48,353 bases of DNA from a virus. Made by a program: the position numbers and the translations under genes. The stretch covers positions 1 to 48,353 of IMG/VR virus record IMGVR_UViG_3300031857_000322. One strand, given 5' to 3'. Of the stretch, positions 48,352-48,353 are shown one piece after another. Each line of letters starts with the position of its first letter. Position 1 is the stretch's first letter. The notes under the pieces are model-generated. The model did not search any database. It was not told where the DNA came from and saw only the letters and a list, made by a program, of their open reading frames with translations.

Positions 48352-48353
48352 TT

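Overview
The window looks like part of a tailed, double-stranded DNA cyanophage genome. It is densely packed, with genes separated by a few bases or overlapping by 1 to 8, and it carries a complete virion set: terminase large subunit, portal, scaffold, major capsid protein, tail fibre and internal virion proteins. The host is inferred to be a cyanobacterium from an NblA-like phycobilisome-degradation protein, an S-adenosylmethionine decarboxylase (SpeD) of the kind cyanophages carry, and many small proteins of cyanophage type. Marine picocyanobacteria generally lack NblA, so a freshwater or brackish host is plausible but not shown. No RNA polymerase, DNA polymerase, complete integrase or rRNA is visible. 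The window cuts the first gene, so the genome continues to the left.

Layout. (1) 1-4881, plus strand: the end of a D5/P4-type primase-helicase, speD, a terminator, a palindrome-rich spacer, an HNH nuclease, a glycosyltransferase and small proteins. (2) 4878-13012, minus strand: an adsorption and lysis block with a bifunctional endolysin (glucosaminidase plus M15 peptidase), two glycosyltransferases, an FkbM methyltransferase, and a 1388-residue tail fibre ending in a self-cleaving S74 chaperone. (3) 13067-16863, mostly plus strand: a metabolism cassette with a helix-turn-helix protein, a Dam-like protein with a degenerate catalytic motif, dCTP deaminase and a DUF3310 protein. (4) 16860-46675, minus strand: about 30 kb of late genes. 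These begin with NblA and a GH24 lysozyme, then a giant virion protein and an HNH nuclease. An integrase remnant faces an excisionase-like gene, and virion proteins and peptidoglycan enzymes follow. The capsid, scaffold, portal and terminase come next, and a long series of Gly/Ala-rich or coiled-coil proteins likely to be internal or ejection proteins closes the block. (5) 46775-48351, plus strand: a row of very small genes after a strong terminator and a 388-base non-coding leader.

How the genes fit together: SpeD, dCTP deaminase, NblA and the primase would reshape host polyamine, nucleotide and light-harvesting metabolism for replication. Terminase, portal, scaffold and capsid build and fill the head. 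Several virion-type peptidoglycan enzymes would help entry, and the two dedicated lysins would end infection. The glycosyltransferase and methyltransferase group next to the tail fibre may modify the virion or the host surface.

The most unusual signals are these. Two 45-nt RNA elements at 47637 and 47875 have the same three-way-junction, tRNA-acceptor-like fold and an identical core, while their stems differ by compensating changes; each overlaps the stop codon of a small ORF. A 98-residue stretch of the giant virion protein has Asn at 25 of 28 positions spaced like a coiled-coil core. The scaffold gene overlaps the portal gene by 599 nt in another frame. A virion protein carries a SWIM-type zinc motif split by a 122-residue insertion. 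An M23 peptidase has its motifs in permuted order.
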